Shown: positions 26,028 to 36,200 of the stretch, piece after piece
How the letters are laid out: every line of letters begins with the position of its first letter
Numbering within the stretch: the stretch's first letter is position 1
Assembly: GCA_020247395.1 (NCBI GenBank)
Contig: JADCJC010000013.1
Location: forward strand, 1 to 56,934
Reading direction: 5' to 3'
Length of the DNA: 56,934 bases
Origin: Rhodocyclaceae bacterium
Lineage (GTDB): Bacteria > Pseudomonadota > Gammaproteobacteria > Burkholderiales > Usitatibacteraceae
Translations under genes and position numbers: made by a program
The notes under the pieces: generated by a model
Database searches by the model: none
What the model saw: only the letters and a program-made list of their open reading frames with translations
Told to the model about the DNA's origin: nothing

Positions 26028-28709
26028 ATGAAAACATGGCCACGTAAGACGCTCGCACTACAGGTTGCAATCGCCATCAGCAGCGCTGGCACAATGAGCG
26101 TAGCTGCCTTTGCCCAAACCTCGGCGGTGCCAGCAGCTCCTGCATCGTCGGCACCCAAGCCAGCAGGAATCGAGACCATCACCGTAACCGCGCAGCGGCG
26201 TGCGGAGAACCCACAAGAGGTGCCGGTATCGGTTTCGGTAGTCGGCGGCGACCAGTTAGCCGAACGTAACATCACCGACTTGTCGCAAATGGAATCCATG
26301 TCGCCGGGCTTTACGTTTGGCCGCTCTGGTACCGATGCGCGGCCCGCGATTCGTGGCGTGCGCACCGAAAACGTCGCAATTAACGGCGACACTACCATTG
26401 GCTTTTTTGTCGACAGCATTTACAAGTCGCGCGCGCAGCAAGCGTTGGCTAGTTTCATCGATGTCGATCGGGTCGAAATCCAACGCGGACCACAGGGAAC
26501 CCTATATGGCCGCAACACCTTTGGCGGCAATGTCTCGATTGTGACTAATGCGCCCAATCTCAATAAGTTCGAGGGTAGTGTTAGCCTGCTTGGCGGTGCG
26601 TTTAATCGTGTCCGCACTGAGGGGGTGGTCAATATTCCATTGAGCGATGCCTGGGCAATTCGATTTGCCGGTGCCGTTGATCGTGCCGACGGATACGTTA
26701 AAAACGACTTTAGTTCCTCTGCAGATTTGTTTGACCAGGATCTCAAGTTTGGCCGTGTCGCGCTTCGCTTTAAACCTAATGCACGCTTTGATGCGGTACT
26801 CCGTGTAGAGGGCACCGACCAAGGTGGCAATGGCGGCTCGGCTTTTGGCTACAAACAAAAGGGCACCTACTATGACCCGGCGTCCTGCCAACAACTCTTT
26901 AACGCCACAGAGTTGCGCATGAACGTTCGCCCCGGCAATCGGGATGGCGTTAATGATTGTGTGCGCACCGTCGGCGCAGGCGCTGGCACTGCCGCCAACG
27001 CGGTTGGCTCTGGCGTTGACCTTGGCATTCCGCTCTATCGTGCGGGTGACGGGTATCGAGTAGATAACGACTATAAGAGCTTCCTAAAGTTGAAGGACAC
27101 CAGCGCGTCGTTGGACTTGAGCTATCGCCTCGACGCTTTTTCTGTGCGCTCCATCACCGGCTACACAGACTTTGACACCGAGCGCACCTCGGACAGCGAC
27201 TTTTCCGCATCGACCATTGCCATCGACTACCAGCGCACCACAGCAAAAACGTTTTCCCAAGAGTTGCAGTTGATATCTGAAGGCAAAGGCCCATTTGGCT
27301 ACGTCGCGGGCTATTACTACTTCAAGGACAAAATGCGCGGTACGTTTATCAACCAACAGTTGCCGCGCACAATTCGTTCTACTGCGATCACAAGCCCGTT
27401 GTCATTGCCGCAAAACGGTGCCGGTTTTTTTGATGATCCGTTTGCAGAAACCGAATCGAACGCGATTTATGCGCAGTTCTCGTGGAAGGCAACCGATCAA
27501 CTGACGTTGACGTTGGGTGGCCGTAGCACACAGGACAAAAAGGACTTCCGTTTTGCAAGCGCCAACGCCACACTTCCTCGCAATGCGGCCGGCCAACCGG
27601 ATGGCAACTTAATCACGCTAGCAACGCCGGCTCCGCCTAGGTCGGCCTATGGAACAGCGGGTGCCTCCAACTGCAATCCGGTTCGCGGGCCGGGCTTTTA
27701 CTGCGACCCGACCAACCCCAGCATCTTGTTCGGCGGCACCTACGACAAAAAAACGTTTAGTAAATCGACTGGCAGATTTGCCGCTGATTACAAGCTTTCG
27801 AAACACAACTTGCTCTACGTCGCTTACTCAACGGGGTTCAGGTCTGGCGGGTTTAACTCTGGACAAGCCGTCGAGTCAGTGCGCACCTTCTTGCCGGAGG
27901 AAGTCAAAGCGGTTGAAGTTGGCTCAAAGAATCGATTCTTTGACAACACGTTGCAGATTAACGTCGCCGCATTTAGCAATAAGTACACCAACCTGCAAGA
28001 GCAGCGCCAAGTGCCCGTCGGTGCGACGACAATCTCGACGATCTTCAACGCGGCTAAGGCCAAGGCGGAGGGGGTGGAACTTGAAGTCGAGTGGCGCGGA
28101 GTAGAGCGTCTCTCCGTCGCTGCAGGCCTGTCGTTATTGGATGCAAAGTACACCAGCTTCCCGGATGTCGCCCTGCCGTTTGGCACATCAATTTTGGTCA
28201 CTGACGCCAGTAACGTCGCCGGTACAACGGTCAACGGCATTGTAATTGCTCCCCCAGGACAGCGCCGTGTTTTTGCCCCTGGGTATTCGTGCGGTGTGCT
28301 ACCGGGCACAGGCGGCGCGGGACAACCGCCTGTTGCGTTCGGCTGCGATCTGTCCGGCAAACGGGTGCCATACGCGTCGCGTTATCAAGGCTCAATTTCG
28401 GGGGCGTATGAGTTTGACATGCCCAACGGCGGACGTTTAACACCGATGATTGTCGCGACCTTCAACAGTGGTTTTTATGGCCAGCCAACAAATGCCGAGA
28501 TCGAAAAGCAGGGTGCGTACACGAAATTCGATATCAAACTCAATTGGGAAGTGAATCGCAACCTGACCGCATTGCTCTATTTGGATAACGTGACCGACAA
28601 AGAAACCATCAACCGCTTTGTGTGGGGTGGCGGAGGTGCATTGCAGGTGAGCTCGGCACCACCACGCACGTTTGGTTTGCGCGTGAACTACAACTTTAAG
28701 TCGCTGTAA
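26028..28709 (+). CDS. TonB-dependent outer-membrane receptor
   Basis: An 893-residue receptor. The signal peptide ends near residue 30 (SVAAFAQ), followed by an A/P-rich linker, a TonB box at IETITVTAQRR, the plug domain (PVSVSVVGGDQL to VEIQRGPQGTLYGRNTFGG), and a 22-strand barrel ending in an aromatic-rich strand (TFGLRVNYNFKSL). Such receptors take up bulky or scarce nutrients across the outer membrane with TonB-ExbBD energy. No siderophore-biosynthesis or iron genes are near. Its place opposite the LacI gene suggests the ligand is the locus's carbon substrate. The ATG at 26028 follows TTGGAGG; an upstream TTG in frame is part of that ribosome-binding site. Confidence 0.93.
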   Translation: MKTWPRKTLALQVAIAISSAGTMSVAAFAQTSAVPAAPASSAPKPAGIETITVTAQRRAENPQEVPVSVSVVGGDQLAERNITDLSQMESMSPGFTFGRSGTDARPAIRGVRTENVAINGDTTIGFFVDSIYKSRAQQALASFIDVDRVEIQRGPQGTLYGRNTFGGNVSIVTNAPNLNKFEGSVSLLGGAFNRVRTEGVVNIPLSDAWAIRFAGAVDRADGYVKNDFSSSADLFDQDLKFGRVALRFKPNARFDAVLRVEGTDQGGNGGSAFGYKQKGTYYDPASCQQLFNATELRMNVRPGNRDGVNDCVRTVGAGAGTAANAVGSGVDLGIPLYRAGDGYRVDNDYKSFLKLKDTSASLDLSYRLDAFSVRSITGYTDFDTERTSDSDFSASTIAIDYQRTTAKTFSQELQLISEGKGPFGYVAGYYYFKDKMRGTFINQQLPRTIRSTAITSPLSLPQNGAGFFDDPFAETESNAIYAQFSWKATDQLTLTLGGRSTQDKKDFRFASANATLPRNAAGQPDGNLITLATPAPPRSAYGTAGASNCNPVRGPGFYCDPTNPSILFGGTYDKKTFSKSTGRFAADYKLSKHNLLYVAYSTGFRSGGFNSGQAVESVRTFLPEEVKAVEVGSKNRFFDNTLQINVAAFSNKYTNLQEQRQVPVGATTISTIFNAAKAKAEGVELEVEWRGVERLSVAAGLSLLDAKYTSFPDVALPFGTSILVTDASNVAGTTVNGIVIAPPGQRRVFAPGYSCGVLPGTGGAGQPPVAFGCDLSGKRVPYASRYQGSISGAYEFDMPNGGRLTPMIVATFNSGFYGQPTNAEIEKQGAYTKFDIKLNWEVNRNLTALLYLDNVTDKETINRFVWGGGGALQVSSAPPRTFGLRVNYNFKSL

Positions 28710-28745
28710 GCGACGCATTGGGTCGCGCCGTTCCGGCCGATTTGG

Positions 28746-28778
28746 GCCGTCTTACCCGCGAGGGTTAGACGGCTTTTT
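28746..28778 (+). terminator. Intrinsic terminator after the TonB receptor
   Basis: Stem GCCGTCTTACCC (28746-28757) with GGGTTAGACGGC (28762-28773), one mismatch, loop GCGA, then five T. It separates the receptor from the second SnoaL-like gene, which starts 30 bp later, so the latter needs partial read-through or its own promoter. Confidence 0.88.
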
Positions 28779-28808
28779 CATTATTGACTGAACCCCGACA
28801 TTAAAGCG

Positions 28809-29798
28809 ATGCACACAGTCATTTCACAGAAACAGCACTACCTAGATGCGCTAGCCAAGATCGGCGAGTTATCAGCAGTTGCGCGGCTAGGTGCAATACG
28901 GCAACTCTACCGTGCAGATGTGGAATGGCACGGCCCGCACCCGGTCAACGCGCTGTCAGGCGCGAACACCTTGATCGAACAGTTTTGGCAGCCGCTGTTT
29001 ACCGCGTTTCCTGATCTCGAGCGCCGAGACGACATCGTTATCGCCAATACATTTGGAGGCGCGACTTGGATCGGCGCGACTGGGCACTACACCGGGACAT
29101 TTGCCGCAGATTGGTTGGGGCTGCCAGCGAGCGGTGGCGTGGTCAACATTCGCTATGGAGAATTCAGCCGGATGGAGGCAGGACAAGTCGGCGAAGCTTA
29201 TGTCATCTTGGACCTGCTCGATGTAATGCGCCAAATCGAATGCTGGCCACCTCATCTGCCAAAGGGGCGCGGTCTTACCGATCGTATTCCTGGGCCGGCA
29301 ACGCGAAACGGTGTGTCGCTATCGCTCGCTCCCGCGACTGAAAGCGAAAAGTCACTCAGGCTGGTTGAGTCCATGATCGCTGGCCTGATGCGGTACGATC
29401 AGAAATCGCTCGACAGCATGGGCATGCAACGCTTTTGGCACCCACAGATGATGTGGTACGGCCCGGCCGCCATTGGCACCAGCCGCAGATTAGAGGGATT
29501 TCAGGACGTACATCAGCGCGCCTTTTTGGCGGCATTCCCGGATAGGGTCGGCGGCAATCACAAGGCGCGAATCGCTGACGGGGCGTATGTTGGCTCGTGT
29601 GGTTGGCCGTCGATCAACGCGACCCACCTAGGTCCTTGGCTGGGAGTCCCCGCCACCAATCGGCGCATCACTATGCGGGTCATGGATTTTTGGCGACGAG
29701 AAGGCGATTTTCTGCGGGAAAACTGGGTGTTTATTGATCAGGTTGATTTGCTGTTGCAGATGGATGTTGATGCATTTGCGCATCTGCTTTATCGCTAA
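28809..29798 (+). CDS. Tandem SnoaL/NTF2-like protein (second of two)
   Basis: A 329-residue protein with two NTF2-fold halves of the SnoaL/ester-cyclase kind. The first has LYRADVEWHGPHPVNALSG and IGATGHYTGTFAADWLGLPA; the second has FWHPQMMWYGPAAIGTSRR and THLGPWLGVPATNRRITMRV, ending in LRENWVFIDQVDLLLQM. Both halves keep the GHYTGT/THLGPWLGVPA pattern usual for the family, better than the paralogue at 21410-22423. It follows the TonB receptor behind a terminator. It may perform hydration, cyclisation or isomerisation in the same pathway; the reaction is unknown. Confidence 0.8.
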   Translation: MHTVISQKQHYLDALAKIGELSAVARLGAIRQLYRADVEWHGPHPVNALSGANTLIEQFWQPLFTAFPDLERRDDIVIANTFGGATWIGATGHYTGTFAADWLGLPASGGVVNIRYGEFSRMEAGQVGEAYVILDLLDVMRQIECWPPHLPKGRGLTDRIPGPATRNGVSLSLAPATESEKSLRLVESMIAGLMRYDQKSLDSMGMQRFWHPQMMWYGPAAIGTSRRLEGFQDVHQRAFLAAFPDRVGGNHKARIADGAYVGSCGWPSINATHLGPWLGVPATNRRITMRVMDFWRREGDFLRENWVFIDQVDLLLQMDVDAFAHLLYR

Positions 29799-29996
29799 CC
29801 GCGGCGTGGCACAGCTCTCAGTTGCAAACGCCTAGCCAACCCAAGCAAAACAAGACGAGCGCCTTAACCCGGCTGGATGATGCATTGATCAACTGCATAT
29901 TGCGCCTTTGTAAGTCACCAAGACAACGTTGGTAGTAAACATGCCCCGCACTGTCTTCGCGTCCTACGATTGGCCCCGTTCACCGGCGGTGAGGCT

Positions 29997-31370
29997 TTAG
30001 CGCCGCGAGTAACGTACCACGTTCGACGATTGCCCAACTTGGTTGGTACGAATTCCGCGACCGTCTCGCGCGACTTCAAAGCGTTCGGTTCCCAGAAATA
30101 GAATCCCATTCCTGAAATAGCCGTTCACGCGTAACGAGCCATCCACGATGGCCTCAACATCACCCGCTTCGTGAATCGTTAGCTCGACATTGCTGCGGTA
30201 GATCGGGTTGTAGCCGCGCCAAGTACCAATTGCAAAAACCGGTGCCGAATCGGCATAGCGCGATTCTGCACCCAAGCCACCCGGTCGATAGTTTCGCCAG
30301 CCAGTGCCATGACCTACTACTTCGATGCGCCATTGTTGGTTTTCGCGCCCGTGGCAATCCCATTGCTGCACATTGACACCATCGTCACCGCCGGCATTGT
30401 CGAGGTCAATACATTTGTTGCTGGCAACGCTTACGATGCGGAAGAAACCGCGCCCGGCCTGCTCAACTCGCCAACGCTGATTGTTACCGCCGTTCCAGGT
30501 GTACTGCGCGATATTGCTGCCATTGGTAGCCTGGGCACCCACCACATCCATCACCTTGCCACTGGCACGGGAAACGATCACCGTTTCGCCACGCGCGACT
30601 TCGATGAAATCCCAAAGCTGCGCCGGTGTGCCGTTGCACGTCCACTGTCGGATGTTCGTGCCATCGTTTCGCAGTGCTTTTTCAACATCGATACATTTCG
30701 ACGTAGCACGGCTGACAATCATGCCGGCATATACCAATCTGCCGATGGGGCCCCCACCAGTGGCATTTGGCATGGTCGGGTACGGTCTGGCCGGGTTCAA
30801 TGGCTCGCCTCCAACCCATGGACGGTTGGGTGAGGATGAGACCGTACGGAGTTGCCAGCGTTGATTGTCACCGCCATGACATCGGAACTGCGCGATGTTA
30901 GCACCGGAGTGGGTCGCACTGTTGGAAACGTCAAGACACTTGCCGCTATTTACGTTTACCAGCCGGGTGCGGCTGCTCGAGCCCTCGGTACGCCAGCGCT
31001 GTGCGCCGGTGCCGTTCCAAGACCATCCCCGTACGTTGGCACCATCGTCCTGCGAGGCACCACTTACATCTAGCGCTTTGCCCGTCGCGCGGTTTACCAC
31101 CGCAACTTCCCTGTTGCCTAGATCGATCAAGTGCCATATGGCGGTATCGTCGCTGCAACTGCCTTGCTCAACATTGATGCCATCGCCTACATTACGCGAC
31201 GTCAATGCGACACAGAGCCGACTACCGAAACTAACAAAATTCACCGTTTGTAGAATCCGACCGGGGGGTAGTTGTGCAAATGCAGAAACTCCGCAAATAA
31301 ATGCGACGCTACCCAATAACAGTTTTGCGCAAGTTTTGGATTGGGGCACTGAACGGGGTGGGGTATTCAA
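29997..31370 (-). CDS. Secreted ricin-type beta-trefoil lectin protein with two lectin domains
   Basis: A 457-residue protein. The signal peptide runs to about residue 33 (LLLGSVAFICGVSAFA). Two ricin-B-like trefoils follow (about 38-178 and 205-350), showing the QxW signature as QRW, QRW, QLW, QRW and QQW plus one altered copy, with the matching CIDV/CLDV and GANV/GTNI strands. A proline-rich linker separates them. The last 100 residues are an unrecognised beta-rich domain. It probably binds polysaccharide outside the cell; no catalytic domain is seen. The start is TTG at 31370, 8 nt behind AGGAG. It stands alone. Confidence 0.82.
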   Translation of the reverse strand: MNTPPRSVPQSKTCAKLLLGSVAFICGVSAFAQLPPGRILQTVNFVSFGSRLCVALTSRNVGDGINVEQGSCSDDTAIWHLIDLGNREVAVVNRATGKALDVSGASQDDGANVRGWSWNGTGAQRWRTEGSSSRTRLVNVNSGKCLDVSNSATHSGANIAQFRCHGGDNQRWQLRTVSSSPNRPWVGGEPLNPARPYPTMPNATGGGPIGRLVYAGMIVSRATSKCIDVEKALRNDGTNIRQWTCNGTPAQLWDFIEVARGETVIVSRASGKVMDVVGAQATNGSNIAQYTWNGGNNQRWRVEQAGRGFFRIVSVASNKCIDLDNAGGDDGVNVQQWDCHGRENQQWRIEVVGHGTGWRNYRPGGLGAESRYADSAPVFAIGTWRGYNPIYRSNVELTIHEAGDVEAIVDGSLRVNGYFRNGILFLGTERFEVARDGRGIRTNQVGQSSNVVRYSRR

Positions 31371-31472
31371 CTGAGTCTCCTAGCGCGTTGATGCCTTGAA
31401 CATTGTTGCTAATGCCAACTACAACGCATTACTTTCGGACTCGGATGGCAGACCAGCACGCGGCGAAGCCAG

Positions 31473-31560
31473 TTACTGCATTTGCTGCCAAACATCGGTT
31501 CACCCAAGCCAGAAGGCCAAGTGGAGTTTGATCACAGCAGCATAAGGCTGCCCATGGGCT
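31473..31560 (-). pseudogene. Decayed 3' fragment of a CHASE2-protein gene
   Basis: Bases 31473-31532 match the 3' end of the CHASE2 gene at 36941-37777 at about 50 of 60 positions. In the matching frame the minus strand reads IKLHLAFWLG, a TGA stop, TDVWQQMQ and then the same TAA; the intact gene has IKLHLAFWLGLNDVWKQIQ. Upstream resemblance fades after a short HGQP segment. The in-frame stop and missing body mark it as a remnant. The rest of the gene-free stretch 31371-31832 shows nothing I can identify beyond promoter space for the flanking divergent genes. Confidence 0.6.
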
Positions 31561-31832
31561 CACACCATTGAGCAAGACAGGTTCGTCGCTACCGCTTGGT
31601 AGCCGCGAGTCGATGAGGCGGCGAATCCGATCCAATTCGGGAGCGACACCCGCTACCCTGCTACAGTATAGCAATCACGATATTGCGCCCGCGATCTTAA
31701 AACTGTGTGGCCGTGGCCGCTCAAACTGTCCGGGTTACGGGCTCTCCAACGGCTAATCTACATGCCTAAATGCAGTAGTCTATCCAATATAGTGAAATAT
31801 CCTACCCCACCTATCCATGAGAGAGTCCGGTC

Positions 31833-32588
31833 ATGCCCAAACCATCTATCGTTTCCCCGACAGCAGGAGCTGGGGGCTTACTCGCTTGTGTTTGCTTTCT
31901 CCTAGGTGCCGCCCTGTCGGCTTGCGGCGGCGGCAGTGGCAGCGGGGGCAGTTCGCCCGAGCCAGTGGTCAAGCGTTTGGTGGATTTCTCCACTAGCCCC
32001 GTATGCATCGGTGCCGACGCCGACTATACCGCCGCCACCGCTCCGCCTGACACGATTTCAACGATGGCACCTGCGCCTGCGCCGTTTCAGGGGCAGGGCT
32101 GGCGGCTTTCTGGTACGAACCGAAGCGACGATTTGTTTATCTATGCGAAGTGTCGGCTGGTCGGCCTCAAGCCGCAGCAGAGCTACCGAGTGGAGTTCGC
32201 CGTTGATTTTCTGACCAGTGCTCCCTCAGGTTGCGCCGGCGTGGGCGGTGCGCCCGGCGAGGGAGTGACGGTCCATGCGGGTGCCACCGCGCAAGAGCCG
32301 ATGACGCAACTTAACGGTAACGGGTATTTCCGGGTCAACCTAGACCGCGGTAACCAGACGCTAGGCGGCACTCAATCGCAGGCGCTGGGGCATATTGGCA
32401 ATTCGGTCAGCAGCTGCACGCAGCAGCAGTTCGCGGCCAAAACATTGGCACCAGCTGCACTGCTACAAACTCAGGCCGATGCGCTGGGCGGCATCTGGCT
32501 GCACGTGGGCATTGACTCGGGTTTCGAGGCCTACAGCGAGGTCTACTTGCGATCAGTGGCGGCGACCTTCACACCACTCGCTCGCTGA
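31833..32588 (+). CDS. Predicted lipoprotein of unknown function
   Basis: A 251-residue protein with a lipoprotein signal: a hydrophobic stretch LLACVCFLLGAALSACG with the lipobox LSAC, then a G/S-rich tether GGGSGSGGSS. The mature part (about 45-250) is a beta-rich globular domain with paired cysteines, including FAVDFLTSAPSGCAGVGG and GIWLHVGIDSGFEAYSEVY, without a family I recognise. The weak ribosome-binding site GAGAG precedes the ATG. It is divergent from the lectin gene and followed by about 650 bp of gene-poor DNA. Confidence 0.75.
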   Translation: MPKPSIVSPTAGAGGLLACVCFLLGAALSACGGGSGSGGSSPEPVVKRLVDFSTSPVCIGADADYTAATAPPDTISTMAPAPAPFQGQGWRLSGTNRSDDLFIYAKCRLVGLKPQQSYRVEFAVDFLTSAPSGCAGVGGAPGEGVTVHAGATAQEPMTQLNGNGYFRVNLDRGNQTLGGTQSQALGHIGNSVSSCTQQQFAAKTLAPAALLQTQADALGGIWLHVGIDSGFEAYSEVYLRSVAATFTPLAR

Positions 32589-33237
32589 TTGTGTTGAGGG
32601 AAGCGTGGGGCAGGACGACTGCGGTACATTGTTTGCCGAAGGCACGGCTGCACGATTGATCCGGTCGCTGCGTTCTAGCCTGAATATTTCACCGGTCGTC
32701 AGTTCTTCGCGGCAAATTGTCTCTTAACGATCGGCAAACCAAGTTGGATTGTTCCTCCTTCGCCGCAGACGCGGGCCGCACGTTCGCTCTCGCGCCGTTG
32801 GCAGGTACCATGCTTGACAAATAGGCCTCGTTCTTCCACACGGATCTGACAAACACGGCTCGCTGCGCTGTGTCGCTCAGGCGAAAAATCGCGCGCCCAC
32901 TATGCCGCTCTCCAACGCGCGCTCATGAAATGTTCAGGTTCGAGCAAAATTTGCCGAAATAGACTGCAAAGCGCAATGGCGTAAGGCTTGCTGGGATCGT
33001 TGGCGAACTGCCAGGTATTGCTGCGATGTTTCCGTGGGCACGATAGAATCTCGGTTTTGTTGCGGAGCACCGCCGCTATCTTTCTGCCCGGCCGCTGAAG
33101 AAATAGGCAGTGTTGTTCGGCTAAGCGGCGCTGCTTCTCCCCAGATACCTCGAATTCGCTTGCGGTAGGCGATTGGTAGCCGGTACTGCTAACTTCAAGA
33201 CCCAACTTAGTCATCGCTGAAAATCAAGAATGCACAG
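32589..33237. other. Gene-poor 649-bp stretch
   Basis: Only one low-confidence minus-strand ORF (32900-33214) is open here. The left 300 bp show no ORF, terminator or repeat that I can support. The base sequence looks less codon-structured than its neighbours. Confidence 0.5.
32900..33214 (-). CDS. Hypothetical protein, doubtful
   Basis: A 104-codon frame starting with ATG at 33214, 23 bp from the divergent kinase start. The product is basic, with several cysteines and no recognised motif. There is no clear ribosome-binding site. It could be a decayed gene or chance; it is listed because nothing else explains this stretch. Confidence 0.2.
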   Translation of the reverse strand: MTKLGLEVSSTGYQSPTASEFEVSGEKQRRLAEQHCLFLQRPGRKIAAVLRNKTEILSCPRKHRSNTWQFANDPSKPYAIALCSLFRQILLEPEHFMSARWRAA

Positions 33238-36200
33238 ATGCTAAACCGCCACCAATCCGCGCTTAGCGTTCCGGTCGAAATCATCAATCGCATCGACCAA
33301 GGCATCATATTGGCGGATGCAGACGGGCGGGTTCAGTTTGTGAATGCTGCCTTTTCCGACTTGGCCGGTCTGGATCTTGAGAGTTTAACTGGTCTGGCGG
33401 CGGAAGACGTTTTTGCATTGGCGTATCGGTCCAAGCTTAAGGAGCAACGCCAGCAGAGGCAGGCGGGACAAACGGCGACTTACGAGTCTTCGCTAATCAG
33501 CGTGAGCGGCTCGGAAATCGCTGTATCCATCACAGAGTCACCTCGATGGAAAGACGGCAAGTGTGATGGTTCCGCGATGATCGTGACACGTTTAGCCCAA
33601 TGCCGACTCGGACCAGGGGCTTTGCCAGATAGTGGGGTGAGTTTTCCCAAATTAGCCGATTCGTTTCTTAGCGGGTTTGTGGTTCATCGGGACGGCGGGA
33701 TTATCTATGTTAATCCGACTGCCCTTAGGCAATTTGGTGTCGACAACGCTCGTGACATGGTGGGGCGGTCCTTGATTGCGTTCATCGCTCCGTCTTCGCG
33801 AGCATTTGCCGCACTTTGCATTCATCCAGCTGCGCATGCTGCAGTGGCCTTGCCTGTCGCCGAGATACAGGGTCTTCGCCCCGACGGCACGGTCTTTGAT
33901 TTGGCGGTGCAGAGCATACAGATCACCTATAAAGGTGAGCCCGCAACCTGCACAAGTATCCGAAACATTAGGCAAGGCCAGCAAGCTGAACCAGCCTTGC
34001 GCCAGACAGAGGAGAGACTACGGCTGGCACAGGAGGCAATGATTGGCGTTGTTTATGATCAGGATATCGCTGCCGGAACCATCTGGTGGAGCGACCGGGT
34101 CACGCAGCTTTATGGTTGGGATGATCCCGCAATGCTGAATAGTCCGACGTTTTGGAGAAAATGCTTGCACCCAGATGACCGTGAGCGTGTGATTGGCGAG
34201 TTCGGCTGGGTTAGTGCCACGAGCGTCAACTCATACTCAGGGCGATATCGCTTCCTACGCAAAGACGGTCAGTATGCCCATGTTGAAGAGCGTTGTTGCC
34301 TAGTCCGCGATGAAGATGGCGGGGTCGTCCGCATTGTCGGGGTGTTACAGGACGTGACAGAGCACCGGTTGGCAGAGATCGTAACCAACCGCAACTTGCA
34401 AGACCTCAGGCTGATCCTAAACAAAACTGGGGGATTGTTCGCCCGGCTTGACCGGGATCTGCGGTTTACCTTTATGAATGATCGCTATGTGGATGTATTT
34501 GGTAAACCACTAAGTGAAGGTCTCGGACGCTCCCTGCTTGAATTCCACGGCGAGGAGTTCTTTGCACGCATGGTGCCCTACGTCACTCGCATGTTCACAG
34601 GCGAGACCGTTACATTTGAGAACTATTTTGAGAGTCCCATCGGTCGGCGCTACGGCTTATGCAGTCTTATTCCGGACCGCGACGAAAGTGGGGTGATCGT
34701 CGGATGTTTTGCGGTCGTTGTGGACATTACCCGGATCAAGCGAACCGAGGCAAAGTTAATTGCCAGTGAAGAGCGTTTTAAATTCGCCATTAACGCAACC
34801 GAGGAAGGGCTTTGGGATTGGAACATCACAACCGGAGATCTCTTCCTCGCGCCGCAGTGGGCACGCTTGCTTGGATATGAACATGGCATGGTTCCGCAGG
34901 AGCTATCTTTCTTTATCTCTATCATCCATCCCGATTACGTAAGCGTACACCGCGAATCCTTGGAGGCTCATCTGGCTGGCAAGACGCGCGCTATGTACAC
35001 CGAATTGCGCTTAAGAACAAAGTCTGGTGAGTATCGATGGTTCGCTAATCGCGGTCGTATTGTCGCGACCGATGACGCGGGAAAGCCGACTCGAATGGTC
35101 GGTACGATCTCTGACATCTCTGCGCAAAAGAAGGCAGCCGTTGCGCTGCGGGATAGTGAAGAGCGTTATCGCGGGTTGGTTGAGTGGGCGCCTGACCCTG
35201 CAATCGTGCACCGCAGCGGTAAGTTGATCTACATTAACCGTGCCTTTGTCGACCTAATTGGTGCGCGAAGTGTCGATGAGGCGATGCAGTGCAGTCTGTT
35301 AGATATTGTGGCTCCCGAGTTTCACGCTGTGGTCATCGAGCGGATGCAACTGCTTGCATCGGGCGCCGAGTTTGCACCGTTAATGGAAATGCGCGGTATC
35401 AGACTCGACGGGAAGGAAATTTTTGTCGAGACGCATGGTAGAAGAGTGAGTTACGACGGCTTGCCTGCATCACACGTGACGATACGCGACATCAGTGATC
35501 GCAAATTCGCTGAGCGGGCCCGCGCCGAACTCGAAGGCCAGCTACGTGAGGCCCAAAAAATGCAAGCGATTGGCACCTTGGCGGGTGGGATTGCGCATGA
35601 CTTCAACAATATCCTCACCATTATTCTTGGCAACGTTGAGCTGGCGCGGGAAGACGCCAAAGATAACGCGCCGGAACAGGAAAGTCTTGAGGAAATTCGT
35701 AGGGCGGCGACACGTGCTCGCGACCTCGTCAAGCAAATTTTGTCGTTTAGCCGTCGGCAGCCAACGGATCTTAAGCCTACCCCGCTGCGCCCAGTCGTTG
35801 ATGAGGCAGCAAGACTCCTACGGTCAACGTTGCCTGCACGATTATCCCTAACGACTCAAGTTGAAGCCGATCTGCCGCCGGTGATGGCGGATTCCACGCA
35901 GATTCAGCAAGTCATCATCAATCTTTGTACCAATGCAATGCAGGCTATAGACCGGCAGAGTGGGGCAATCGAAATTGCTGTCGAGTCCATCGTGCTAGAT
36001 GACTCACTGGCTTCGACCCATCCTGACTTGGCGGCACTCAAGCAGAAGCAGCGCGGCCCGCTGCAGAGGCTGTCCGTTCGCGATAACGGCTCAGGCATGT
36101 CTGGCGAAACTCTTGTGCGTATTTTTGAGCCGTTTTTCACGACTAAATCGGTTGATGAGGGTACCGGGCTAGGGCTATCGGTGGTGCATGGTATTGTCCA

